From: Burkholderiales bacterium
GTDB taxonomy: Bacteria; Pseudomonadota; Gammaproteobacteria; Burkholderiales; SG8-41
Direction of reading: 5' to 3'
DNA: 11,992 nucleotides
Assembly (NCBI GenBank): GCA_005800795.1
Contig: SYEN01000359.1
Location: 1-11,992, forward strand
Part shown: in pieces, positions 1 to 5,573 of the stretch
Layout of the letters: each line of letters begins with the position of its first letter
Numbering within the stretch: the stretch's first letter is position 1
Translations under genes and position numbers: made by a program
The notes under the pieces: generated by a model
The model's database searches: none
The model's input: only the letters and a program-made list of their open reading frames with translations
Told to the model about the DNA's origin: nothing

Positions 1-231
1 CCGTGCTGCGCAGCTGCGGCGCGCGCATCGTCGAAGTCGATGTGCCCGATCCGCAGCACGCGCAGCGCGCAGCGCGTCGTCTTCTTCAATTACGATAAAG
101 CAGTTTACCGAAGGTTGCACGGCACGCGCGCGTTCCAGGCAGGCGCGCGTGACTTCCACCGACGAGACCTTCTTGCGGCGGATCGCCTGTGCGACTTCCG
201 TGAGACTCAGGTTAAGCAGGTCGGCATTCAT
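1..231 (-). CDS. Amidase (amidase-signature family), N-terminal part only
   Basis: The gene begins at the ATG at 231 and runs off the left edge. The first residues, MNADLLNLSLTEVAQAIRRK followed by a VSSVEVTRACLERARAVQP stretch and NCFIVIEEDDALRAARAAD, match the helical N-terminus typical of amidase-signature hydrolases, which cleave amide bonds with a Ser-cisSer-Lys triad; that catalytic region is not in the window. The start overlaps the stop of the upstream small gene (ATGA), which implies translational coupling with a GatC/AtzG-like partner. After about residue 61 (below position 50) the frame stays open but turns into Arg/Cys-rich residues unlike an amidase, while the other strand becomes amidase-like, so the reliable part is about 50-231. 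The family is fairly sure; the substrate is unknown. Confidence 0.7.
   Translation of the reverse strand, partial: MNADLLNLSLTEVAQAIRRKKVSSVEVTRACLERARAVQPSVNCFIVIEEDDALRAARAADRAHRLRRCARRSCAAR
3..56 (+). other. Amidase-like internal fragment on the opposite strand
   Basis: Frame 3 of the plus strand reads VLRSCGARIVEVDVPDPQH. This is very like the internal segment of amidases of the kind 'ALxxLGAEIVEVDVP', which lies roughly 200 residues downstream of the N-terminus. It abuts the minus-strand amidase N-terminus and its frame reaches a stop at 96-98 after a short unrelated tail. Two parts of an amidase gene in head-on orientation point to an inversion or a chimeric join near 45-56. The match rests on only about 18 residues and is from memory of the family, so this is a tentative call. 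Confidence 0.45.
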
Positions 232-431
232 TTTCTGGCCAATGCAGCAAGGGTGACGGCGAAATCGCTGGGCTGGGCGTTAAAGTCATTGCGGGCGCCT
301 TCGGCGCGCGCGGCGTTGTTGACGCGCGCCACGTCGAGCGCGAGTTGTGCCGCGCGAGCGTCGGTGATGGCCAGGTCACGCAGTTCGTCTGCCATGGTTT
401 TCAGTGTTTGTGCATCGATGGGTTTGGGCAT
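228..431 (-). CDS. AtzG/GatC-like small amidase subunit (DUF4089-type)
   Basis: This 67-residue protein lies between a dioxygenase gene and an amidase gene. It is predicted to be all-helical, with a middle LALDVARVNNAARAEGA segment and a C-terminal PSDFAVTLAALA segment that recall the small GatC-like partners of amidases (AtzG in the AtzE/AtzG complex, DUF4089 proteins). Such proteins wrap around and stabilise the amidase rather than catalyse. The ATG at 431 is preceded by AAGGAAG at a good distance; the TGA stop overlaps the amidase ATG by one base step (ATGA), so the two products are probably made in equal amounts. The gap from the upstream dioxygenase stop is only 32 bases. The role is inferred from size, composition and position more than from a decisive motif. 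Confidence 0.72.
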   Translation of the reverse strand: MPKPIDAQTLKTMADELRDLAITDARAAQLALDVARVNNAARAEGARNDFNAQPSDFAVTLAALARK

Positions 432-463
432 GACGGAGTCTTCCTTCGAAAGTATGTCAGGCG

Positions 464-1507
464 CTACGATCGCATGGTTGCCTGAACTTCACCGCCGGGT
501 GGCGGCACGCCCATGCCGGTGCCCGTGCCATAGCGGTCGGCGAATCCCGGCGCGAGATTGCGGCCGTTGGGCACGTTCAGCCACAGACGCAGCAGATGGC
601 GCTTGTCCTCGGGCTTTTCCCAGTCCTCGAACGTGGTGCGCGAGTGAAATACGGTGTGATTAAAGCAGAACTGCATGTCGCCCGGTTCCTGCATCATTTC
701 GAGCATGATGTCTTCGCGCGCGGCGGTTTGATTCAAAAAAGTCAGTGCGGCGGTTTCTTCGGCAGTGAGTGTGTAGTTGCCCTTGCGCGAGGCTTGCTTG
801 ATCGAGGTGTAAACGTATCGCGCGGACAGCTTGCCCTGGTAATAGCTGTAAACGGGAATGTAGCCGGTGATGGGTGCGATGCCGGCGCGCTCTTCGCCCC
901 GCAGATCGTAGCGGAAGCCGCGGCACAGCAGATCCAGATGTTCGGGATGTTTGGCCAGCACTTCGTTGTAAATCGCGGTGGCGCTGGACAGACGCGAGAC
1001 GCCGCCCGCGCGCGCCTTGCGAAAGCACAGCAGCCCAACCACGTCGCAGTTATCGTTGTGGAACGACAGTTCCGCCGTGGTTTGATAGCCGCGCACGTTG
1101 GTGGCACCGTAGGTGAGGCCGCCCACATCCTTGACATGCCCCAGCAGATCGCCCTGCGCATTCTGCGAAATCGGATTGCCGATATGCCGCCCGATGCCCC
1201 AGAATATGCGCGCTATCTGGTCGTCGGTGTAACGTGCCAGCGGCAGGCCGCGAATCACCACAAAGCCGCGACCGTGCTCGAACTCCTGCACCAGCGCGGC
1301 GATGTCGCGCTCGATAGACGGTAGCGGCAAATGGTCGCGGGTCATTTGTATCAGCGGCACGGCGGTGTTTTTCGGGTTTGCCAGCGCGGCATCGATGTCG
1401 CGTATGGCCGCGTCGGGCAGATTCCAGTACCAACGGTTGTCGTGGCGCAGATCGGCGCCGCGCCAGGCGCTGCGGTCGGTGATGGGCTGTCTCAGAATTT
1501 CAGGCAC
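464..1507 (-). CDS. TauD/TfdA-family Fe(II)/2-oxoglutarate-dependent dioxygenase
   Basis: The protein (347 residues from the chosen start) shows the iron-binding HxD motif in SFHNDNCDVVGL (His150, Asp152), a distal histidine in FNHTVFHSR (His288) and the 2-oxoglutarate-binding arginine in RHLLRLWL (Arg307). Members couple decarboxylation of 2-oxoglutarate to hydroxylation of an organic substrate in the cytoplasm. The N-terminal GRGFVVIRGLPLARYTDDQI segment is also typical of the fold. I chose the GTG at 1507 because GAGGAG lies six bases upstream; a GTG at 1528 adds seven residues (VFTEEFS) but has a poor ribosome site. It is the first gene of a probable operon with the AtzG-like and amidase genes, suggesting oxidative attack followed by amide hydrolysis; the substrate cannot be named. 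Confidence 0.9.
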   Translation of the reverse strand: MPEILRQPITDRSAWRGADLRHDNRWYWNLPDAAIRDIDAALANPKNTAVPLIQMTRDHLPLPSIERDIAALVQEFEHGRGFVVIRGLPLARYTDDQIARIFWGIGRHIGNPISQNAQGDLLGHVKDVGGLTYGATNVRGYQTTAELSFHNDNCDVVGLLCFRKARAGGVSRLSSATAIYNEVLAKHPEHLDLLCRGFRYDLRGEERAGIAPITGYIPVYSYYQGKLSARYVYTSIKQASRKGNYTLTAEETAALTFLNQTAAREDIMLEMMQEPGDMQFCFNHTVFHSRTTFEDWEKPEDKRHLLRLWLNVPNGRNLAPGFADRYGTGTGMGVPPPGGEVQATMRS

Positions 1508-1513
1508 GCTGAA

Positions 1514-1519
1514 CTCCTC
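1514..1519 (-). promoter_or_regulatory. Ribosome binding site deciding the dioxygenase start
   Basis: GAGGAG on the minus strand, six bases before the GTG at 1507. It lies inside the frame if translation began at the GTG at 1528, and no comparable site precedes that earlier codon, so 1507 is preferred. Confidence 0.6.
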
Positions 1520-1586
1520 GGTGAACACGCTTCGGTTGCATGCTACTGCAACACGGGGAACATTTGCTTGAACATTGAAAATGGTT

Positions 1587-1602
1587 TCATATAAGTATAT
1601 GA
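1587..1602. promoter_or_regulatory. Perfect 7-bp inverted repeat, candidate operator/promoter of the dioxygenase operon
   Basis: TCATATA-AG-TATATGA is a perfect inverted repeat with a two-base centre, 80 bases upstream of the dioxygenase start, in an AT-rich stretch of otherwise GC-rich DNA. Its minus strand contains TATACT, a good -10 hexamer, although no convincing -35 is seen. Symmetry and position suit a dimeric repressor of the GntR kind blocking the promoter, which is inference. A close relative of the core lies upstream of the other minus-strand operon at 11899-11914. Confidence 0.45.
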
Positions 1603-1761
1603 TTTAATGGATATTTTTAACTGAATCTATGGCGAAACTTTTGATGTTCGAAGCCTGGTTGTTGCCGCTGATCGCCCGTCAACGGCCCGCCACGCCCGAA
1701 ACACGCGGCGCTTGATCTGTAGCCTCCGCTGAACGCCTAAGCACGTTGGGTGTAATTGTTT
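1603..1761. other. Intergenic stretch without recognised gene
   Basis: Nothing convincing is encoded here. A 28-codon plus-strand frame (1629-1715, beginning MAKLLMFEAWLLPLIARQRP) has no ribosome site and no family resemblance that I recognise; it may be debris of an older gene. The stretch ends where the diverged repeat copy A begins. Confidence 0.4.
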
Positions 1762-1990
1762 GAGGGGATAGTAGTGGCGTGGCGTGGCAGGTCTTATAGG
1801 GCGGAGGAGCGCCCTTGCCCGTTCGACTGGAATTGCCGGCAAAAACAATAGGTGCGACGCAACTTGCTGTGATGGCTGTGACGCATTTTTAAGGCGCGTA
1901 ATAGCGGCCTGCGTGAAAAGGCTTCGAATTGACTGCCCTTCGCTCTGCGGATACATTGAGGCTTATGCAAAAACGGGATTTGAAATTCCC
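1762..1990 (+). repeat. Diverged long repeat, copy A
   Basis: This stretch aligns along its full length with 5311-5535, with small gaps, at about two thirds identity by eye. Shared landmarks in the same order are a GGCGTGG...GGCAGGT block, GGAGCG..CTTGCC, AAAAACAATAGGT, TGGCTG.GA, GCGTGAAAAG or its variant, GCGGATACATTG, GCTTATGCAAAAA and TTTG.AATTCC. The last ~45 bases recur at 4888-4931. No intact protein is encoded. In copy C it directly follows an IS91-type transposase C-terminus, so it may be the 3' end of such an element; copy A would be a solo end. It stops about 45 bases before the MBL-fold gene fragment. Confidence 0.65.
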
Positions 1991-2034
1991 ATACTCCCGC
2001 TTATGTGCCGGGCGACACCGGCATCCACTCCTAA

Positions 2035-2319
2035 ATGAAAACTGTGGTGAACGAGTATCACAAGGCTAATCTTGCCGTGCTGAATCTCGGCGTCAACCCA
2101 GGCATTTTTTTGTCGGGTGCACACGCCATCAGCGAACTGATCAAGCCGGCCTCGGGCATCATCGCCTATGTGAACGAACCGGGTACGGAAGGCGGCAAGC
2201 TTCGCCCCATCTCGCGCACCGCCGCGCTGATCAAGCAACTGAAACCGCCCTCGCACCTGGCGAGCAGCGGACGCACGATGGCGTTGGATGGCGGTGGCAA
2301 GTGTGTGACGGGGTATTGA
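2035..2319 (+). pseudogene. C-terminal fragment of an MBL-fold metallo-hydrolase
   Basis: The 94-residue frame reads ANLAVLNLGVNPGIF, ELIKPASGIIAYVNE, TEGGKLRPISRTAALIK and LASSGRTMALDGGGKCVTGY. This pattern (NE.ATEGGK...RT...SGRTM.FDG..KCV.G) is the C-terminal end of UlaG-like metallo-beta-lactamase-fold hydrolases, whose full length is around 300 residues. All the metal-binding HxHxDH region is missing, and a stop codon (TAA, 2032-2034) sits immediately before the ATG in the same frame. The loss of the 5' part coincides with the end of repeat copy A, suggesting an insertion or deletion cut the gene. It is unlikely to be active. The family call comes from remembered homologues. Confidence 0.6.
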
Positions 2320-2365
2320 GTGCGGCAACCTGCCCGCGCCGTCCCTTGAGGAAGAAAGAAATCTG

Positions 2366-3280
2366 TTGACCCCAGCCACGTCGTTGCACAGCGCCTACAT
2401 CGGCATCGCCTGCGCGCTGGCGGGCGCGATCACGTTCTCCGCCAAGACCATCATCGTCAAGCTGGCCTACCAGCAAGGCGTGGACCCCGTCACCCTGCTC
2501 GCCTTGCGCATGCTGATCGCACTGCCGTTTTTCGTGTTGATGGCGTGGTGGGGGGGCGCGGTGCATCTGGAAAAACGCGACTGGCTTACCGTCATCGGAC
2601 TGGGCTTCATCGGCTATTACCTCGGCAGCCTGCTTGACTTCACCGGCCTGCAATACATTTCGGCGGGTATGGGGCGGCTGATCCTGTTTCTCTACCCGAC
2701 CATAGTGGTGCTGATGTCCGCGGTGTTCCTGAAACAGCCGATACGCGCGCGGCATGTTATTTCGCTGTTGCTGTCTTACGGCGGCATCGCGCTGGTGTTC
2801 CGCGAGGAAATCAAACTATCCGGGGAGTTGACCGCACTCATGCTGGGCTCGGCGCTGGTGTTCGCCAGCGCCGTGACCACCGCACTGTATTACGTGGCTG
2901 GCAGCCGCTATGTGCAAAAAATGGGCTCCATGCGCTACACCGCCTACGCCTCGATATCCGCGTCTTTTTTTGTCATCGCCCATTTCATGGCCATGAACGG
3001 CCCTGAGAAACTGGCGGTGTCGCAGCCGGTACTGGTGCTGGCGGTCGTGATGGCCCTGTTCTCCACCGTGTTGCCGTTGTGGCTGATCGCCGAGGGCTTG
3101 AAGCGCCTCGGCGCCAATCAGGTGGCGCTGGTCGGCTGCGTAGGCCCCGTCTCCACCATGCTGTTTGGGCAGGTCTTTCTGGGCGAGGCGATCACAGGCG
3201 TGCAATGGGTGGGCGCCGTATTGGTGATGGCGGGCGTGTTGATCATCAGCTTGAAGCCGCAGGCAGCGGCGAAGGTCTAA
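2366..3280 (+). CDS. EamA-domain (DMT superfamily) inner-membrane transporter
   Basis: The 304-residue protein is strongly hydrophobic with about ten membrane helices arranged as two EamA repeats (about 10-145 and 154-296). The second ends in the family-typical VGCVGPVSTMLFGQVFLGEAITGVQWVGAVLVMAGVLII pattern, seen here as PVSTMLFGQVFLGE (261-274) and WVGAVLVMAGVLI (281-293). EamA proteins of this length are usually drug/metabolite exporters or carriers of small organic solutes; the substrate cannot be predicted. The start is a TTG at 2366 in TTGACCCCAGCC, with GAGGAAG about 13 bases upstream, which is rather far; the next in-frame ATG (residue 49) would remove the first helix, so the TTG is preferred. 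It stands alone on the plus strand between remnants. Confidence 0.88.
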   Translation: MTPATSLHSAYIGIACALAGAITFSAKTIIVKLAYQQGVDPVTLLALRMLIALPFFVLMAWWGGAVHLEKRDWLTVIGLGFIGYYLGSLLDFTGLQYISAGMGRLILFLYPTIVVLMSAVFLKQPIRARHVISLLLSYGGIALVFREEIKLSGELTALMLGSALVFASAVTTALYYVAGSRYVQKMGSMRYTAYASISASFFVIAHFMAMNGPEKLAVSQPVLVLAVVMALFSTVLPLWLIAEGLKRLGANQVALVGCVGPVSTMLFGQVFLGEAITGVQWVGAVLVMAGVLIISLKPQAAAKV

Positions 3281-3319
3281 TCTTTGTATTGATTTAAGAG
3301 CGACAGACCAGCATGGCCC

Positions 3320-3338
3320 TTGCTTATTTCGTAAGCAA
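3320..3338 (+). terminator. Short hairpin after the transporter gene, possible weak terminator
   Basis: TTGCTTA-TTTCG-TAAGCAA forms a perfect 7-bp stem with a five-base loop, 40 bases after the transporter stop. The stem is AT-rich and only two T residues follow, so termination would be weak at best; it could equally be flanking DNA of the IS5-type remnant. Confidence 0.25.
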
Positions 3339-3444
3339 TTGATTATTAAGGAAACACAGAATAAGTTCGCGAGAATACTATAACCGCGGAGCGAGGCAGT
3401 AAGTTGCTATTTTGGACAGCAGATCGAAAGCGACGAAACGAAAC

Positions 3445-3789
3445 ATGATACAAGTGACACTGGCGACGACGCCGGGATTCGAGAGACACCACAGAACCAA
3501 CCGCAAGGCGGCGTTTCTGGCACGAATGGAAACACTGGTGCCGTGGGCCGAGTTCTGTGCCCTGATCGAAGCGCACTACCCCAGGGCGGGCAATGACTGC
3601 CCGCCGATTGGCATCGAACGCATGCTGCGCACGTATTTGTTGGCCAACTGGTTTAATCTGGCTGACGAAGCCTGCGACGGCGCCCTGAGACTCTCTTGAG
3701 GCAACATCGTGGATGCCCCCATCATCGCTGCACCCAGCTCGACCAAGAACGTAGACAATGCCCGTGACCCGAATGGAGAATACCCGTGA
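3445..3789 (+). pseudogene. IS5-family transposase remnant with internal deletion
   Basis: The N-terminal 84 codons read FERHHRTNRKAAFLARMETL, VPWAEFCALIEAHYP and PPIGIERMLRTYLLANWFNL, the hallmark start of IS5-type DDE transposases. At codon 85 there is a TGA (3697-3699), and the same frame then continues GNIVDAPIIAAPSSTKN...ARDP, which in intact relatives lies some 50-60 residues further on and holds the first catalytic Asp. So an in-frame internal deletion with a stop at the scar removed the linker region, and everything after ARDP (second Asp and Glu) is gone too. The GGAAACACAGAATAAGTTC stretch near 3351 may be the left terminal repeat. The remnant frame ends in a TGA at 3787 that overlaps the GTG of the next gene. 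Confidence 0.85.
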
Positions 3790-4586
3790 GTGAACCTAAC
3801 GATACCAACAGACCGGCAGTGCGTTACGAAATCCGCGACCGAGTTGCCTATGTCACCCTCGACCGCCCGGCGGTGCTCAACGCGATCAATCAAGAGGTGC
3901 GCAAAAGCTTGATCGACTCGTTTAGCGATGCCTCTGTGAACCCCGACGTGTGGGTGGTGATGATCACCGGCACGGGCGACAAAGCATTTTGCGCCGGCAA
4001 TGACCTGAAGGCGAACAACCAGGATCGACAAGCCGGCCGGCGCCATACGGTGCCGATGACCGGCCCCGAAAAAAATGTTTTCGAGACTGTGCTCGAAACC
4101 TACAAGCCGACGATTGCGGTGCTCAATGGCCTTGCCTACGGCGGCGGGCTGGAACTGGCGCTTTCGTGCGACATTCGCATCGCCGCCGATCATGCCAGGC
4201 TGTGTTTGCCCGAAGCCAAGCGCGGCATGGGGGCCAACTTTGGCTCAGTGGTGCTGCCACGCATGATTCCGCGCGGCGTTGCGATGCAAATGCTGTATAC
4301 CGCCGAGCCGATCACCGCGCAGGAGGCGTTGCACTGGGGCTTGGTCAACAAGGTCGTGCCCTTGGCGGAGCTTAAGGACGCGGCAGAAAAATTTGCGCGG
4401 AGTCTGTTGAAGAATGCGCCGCTAACGTTGCAACGCTACAAGCATATGTCGATCAAAGGCTGGGAGTTGCCGGTTCAGACGGCTCTGCGCCTGGATACCG
4501 GGCCGAATCCCTATCTGAGCGAAGATCGAGCCGAGGGGGTGCGTGCGTTTGTGGAGAAGCGCGAGCCGCGTTGGAAAGCGCAGTAG
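3786..4586 (+). CDS. Enoyl-CoA hydratase/isomerase (crotonase) family protein
   Basis: This 266-residue protein is a full-length crotonase. It has VAYVTLDRPAVLNAIN near the N-terminus, the first oxyanion-hole block FCAGNDLK (68-75), the second block GLAYGGGLELALSCDIRIA (115-133), and both acidic residues of hydratases: Glu123 in GGGLELA and Glu143 in LPEAKRGMG, matching Glu144 and Glu164 of rat mitochondrial hydratase. Syn-addition of water to 2-enoyl-CoA in the cytoplasm is therefore plausible, although substrate range in this family is broad. The start is the GTG at 3786, with GGAGA a few bases upstream. The gene has no pathway neighbours on its strand: it directly follows the transposase remnant and precedes a dead Bug gene, so it looks stranded by rearrangement. 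Confidence 0.92.
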   Translation: MSEPNDTNRPAVRYEIRDRVAYVTLDRPAVLNAINQEVRKSLIDSFSDASVNPDVWVVMITGTGDKAFCAGNDLKANNQDRQAGRRHTVPMTGPEKNVFETVLETYKPTIAVLNGLAYGGGLELALSCDIRIAADHARLCLPEAKRGMGANFGSVVLPRMIPRGVAMQMLYTAEPITAQEALHWGLVNKVVPLAELKDAAEKFARSLLKNAPLTLQRYKHMSIKGWELPVQTALRLDTGPNPYLSEDRAEGVRAFVEKREPRWKAQ

Positions 4587-4607
4587 AGAAAGTGGAGATG
4601 GGGTGTC

Positions 4608-4862
4608 GTGCAAAAAATTTGTTGGATCGTAGTGGCTTTGGCGGGATTTTCATGGGTTACGCAGCCGGTTGCGGCAGTGGCGTCCGCCGACTGCTAGCCG
4701 ACCCAGCCGATACGCACCGTCTTCGGTGGGAGGCCGGTGATTCGCCGTATGAGCTCGCGCGACTGATTGGGGCCAAGCTCCGCGACATCCGGAAGCAGCC
4801 CGTGGTGGTCGAAAACCATTTCAACGCGGCGCAGCACGAGGCAGCAGGAATTTTTACTTAGC
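4608..4862 (+). pseudogene. Bug-family periplasmic receptor, truncated and frameshifted
   Basis: From the GTG at 4608 the frame encodes a signal peptide (VQKICWIVVALAGFSWVTQP, then VAAVASAD) and stops at a TAG (4695-4697) exactly where Bug proteins have DYP.RPIR; PTQPIRTV follows in the same frame. After a shift near 4720-4740, another frame gives SPYELARLIGAKLRDIRKQP and VVVEN, the usual Bug block around the GG.PD..AR ligand-binding helix and VVVENRPGA. Homology is lost after VVVEN and a TAG closes the frame at 4860. About three quarters of the ~320-residue protein is missing. It follows the crotonase gene by 21 bases, so a crotonase-Bug operon may once have existed here. Confidence 0.75.
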
Positions 4863-4887
4863 GCTTCATTTGATCGCGCGACGGGGG

Positions 4888-4931
4888 CGAGGAAACATTG
4901 GGACTTATGCGAATAGGGCGTTTGAAATTCC
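4888..4931 (+). repeat. Short copy B of the diverged repeat end
   Basis: GGAAACATTGGGACTTATGC followed by GAATAGGGCGTTTGAAATTCCT aligns with the last ~45 bases of copy A (1946-1990) and copy C (5493-5535) in the same orientation. It lies 26 bases after the broken Bug gene. Upstream similarity to A and C is not apparent, so only the terminal portion is present. The following stretch up to about 5075 contains no gene that I recognise. Confidence 0.6.
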
Positions 4932-5075
4932 TGTCCCCATGCAACCTGCACCTGCAATTTTGTTGTGGTGCACCAGAACCACGAAGGGGTCAGCGGGGAC
5001 GTGAGCATTGCAATTTATCTGTTCTGAAAACAAGAAAACATGAATCAGCTTTCGGCAAGTTTCGCACACACGATT

Positions 5076-5098
5076 CAAGCTTGTCCTGAGCTTGTAGA
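5076..5098. repeat. REP-like palindromic sequence
   Basis: CAAGCT-TGTCCTG-AGCTTG is a perfect 6-bp inverted repeat, followed by TAGAGGGG. It resembles the TCCTGAGCTTGTCGAAGG-type intergenic palindromes that I remember as abundant in Comamonadaceae-like genomes, with a degenerate right part (GTAGAGG for GTCGAAGG). The attribution is from memory and tentative. Confidence 0.4.
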
Positions 5099-5128
5099 GG
5101 GGACGCCCAGCGCAACGGCGTCGCGTGC

Positions 5129-5310
5129 ATGACGTGGGCAAGGCTGCTCATACGCGTGTTCGGCAACGACGTAGAGCGCTGTGAGTGAGCGGGCAAACTG
5201 CAGCTCATCGCGGTGATCCGGGAGCCGGACGTGATCGAAAAGATGCTCAAGCACATCGGGCTTGCTCCGCCGCCGCCGCTAAGGGCACGTGCGCGGCGGG
5301 CGCATGTGTT
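5129..5310 (+). pseudogene. IS91-family transposase, C-terminal remnant
   Basis: The frame reads MTWARLLIRVFGNDVERCE, a TGA (5186-5188), then AGKLQLIAVIREPDVIEKML and KHIGL followed by a proline-rich tail. IS91-type transposases end in TWA.LLKRVF.ID.E.CP.CGGKL.IIA.I.DP.VI.KIL.HLGL.P, so the call is secure. In the normal zinc-ribbon CPxCGG the Pro codon is lost and the second Cys codon has become TGA. The rest of the protein, including the HUH and catalytic tyrosine region, is absent. Homology may begin slightly upstream (GDAQRNGVAC from 5102). Beyond the TGA the frame stays open to 5440, running into repeat copy C. Confidence 0.82.
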
Positions 5311-5535
5311 TTGGGGACATTGGGGCGGCGTGGATCGGCAGGTTGCACCGGGCGAAGGAGCGGCTTTGCCTGTTTTCTTAAACACAATGAAAAACAATAG
5401 GTTATGGGCGATTTTATGCGCTGGCTGCGATGCAATTTAGCAGCGCGTAGTCGCGGACTGCATGAAAAGCCACCAATTGACCGTACTACGCACCGCGGAT
5501 ACATTGGGGCTTATGCAAAAAAGGTTTGTAATTCC
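5311..5535 (+). repeat. Diverged long repeat, copy C
   Basis: This stretch aligns with copy A (1762-1990) in the same orientation. It begins immediately after the IS91-type transposase tail and ends 38 bases before the ATG of the intact Bug gene. Shared blocks include AAAAACAATAGGTT, GCGGATACATTGGGGCTTAT and GCAAAAAAGGTTTGTAATTCC. Because it follows the transposase C-terminus directly, it may include the element's 3' end (in IS91 elements, the origin side), which is an inference. Confidence 0.65.
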
Positions 5536-5573
5536 TAAACGCTGAAGATGTGATTCCTTAAAGACTCAAAACC

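Noticed and set aside
596..1324. Long plus-strand open frame of 242 codons opposite the dioxygenase
   Set aside because: It mirrors a well-supported dioxygenase with all iron ligands on the minus strand; its own product has no family character.
1629..1715. A 28-codon plus-strand frame beginning MAKLLMFEAW
   Set aside because: No ribosome site and no recognised homology; too short to support as a gene.
2231..2755. Minus-strand open frame opposite the EamA transporter
   Set aside because: His/Gln-rich low-quality product; the plus strand encodes a convincing ten-helix transporter.
4933..4999. GTCCCC and GGGGAC arms about 60 bases apart as an inverted repeat
   Set aside because: Six-base arms this far apart are expected by chance in GC-rich DNA.
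4694..5141. Minus-strand open frames across the dead Bug gene and repeat copy B
   Set aside because: No family resemblance, while the plus strand shows clear Bug and IS91 remnants.
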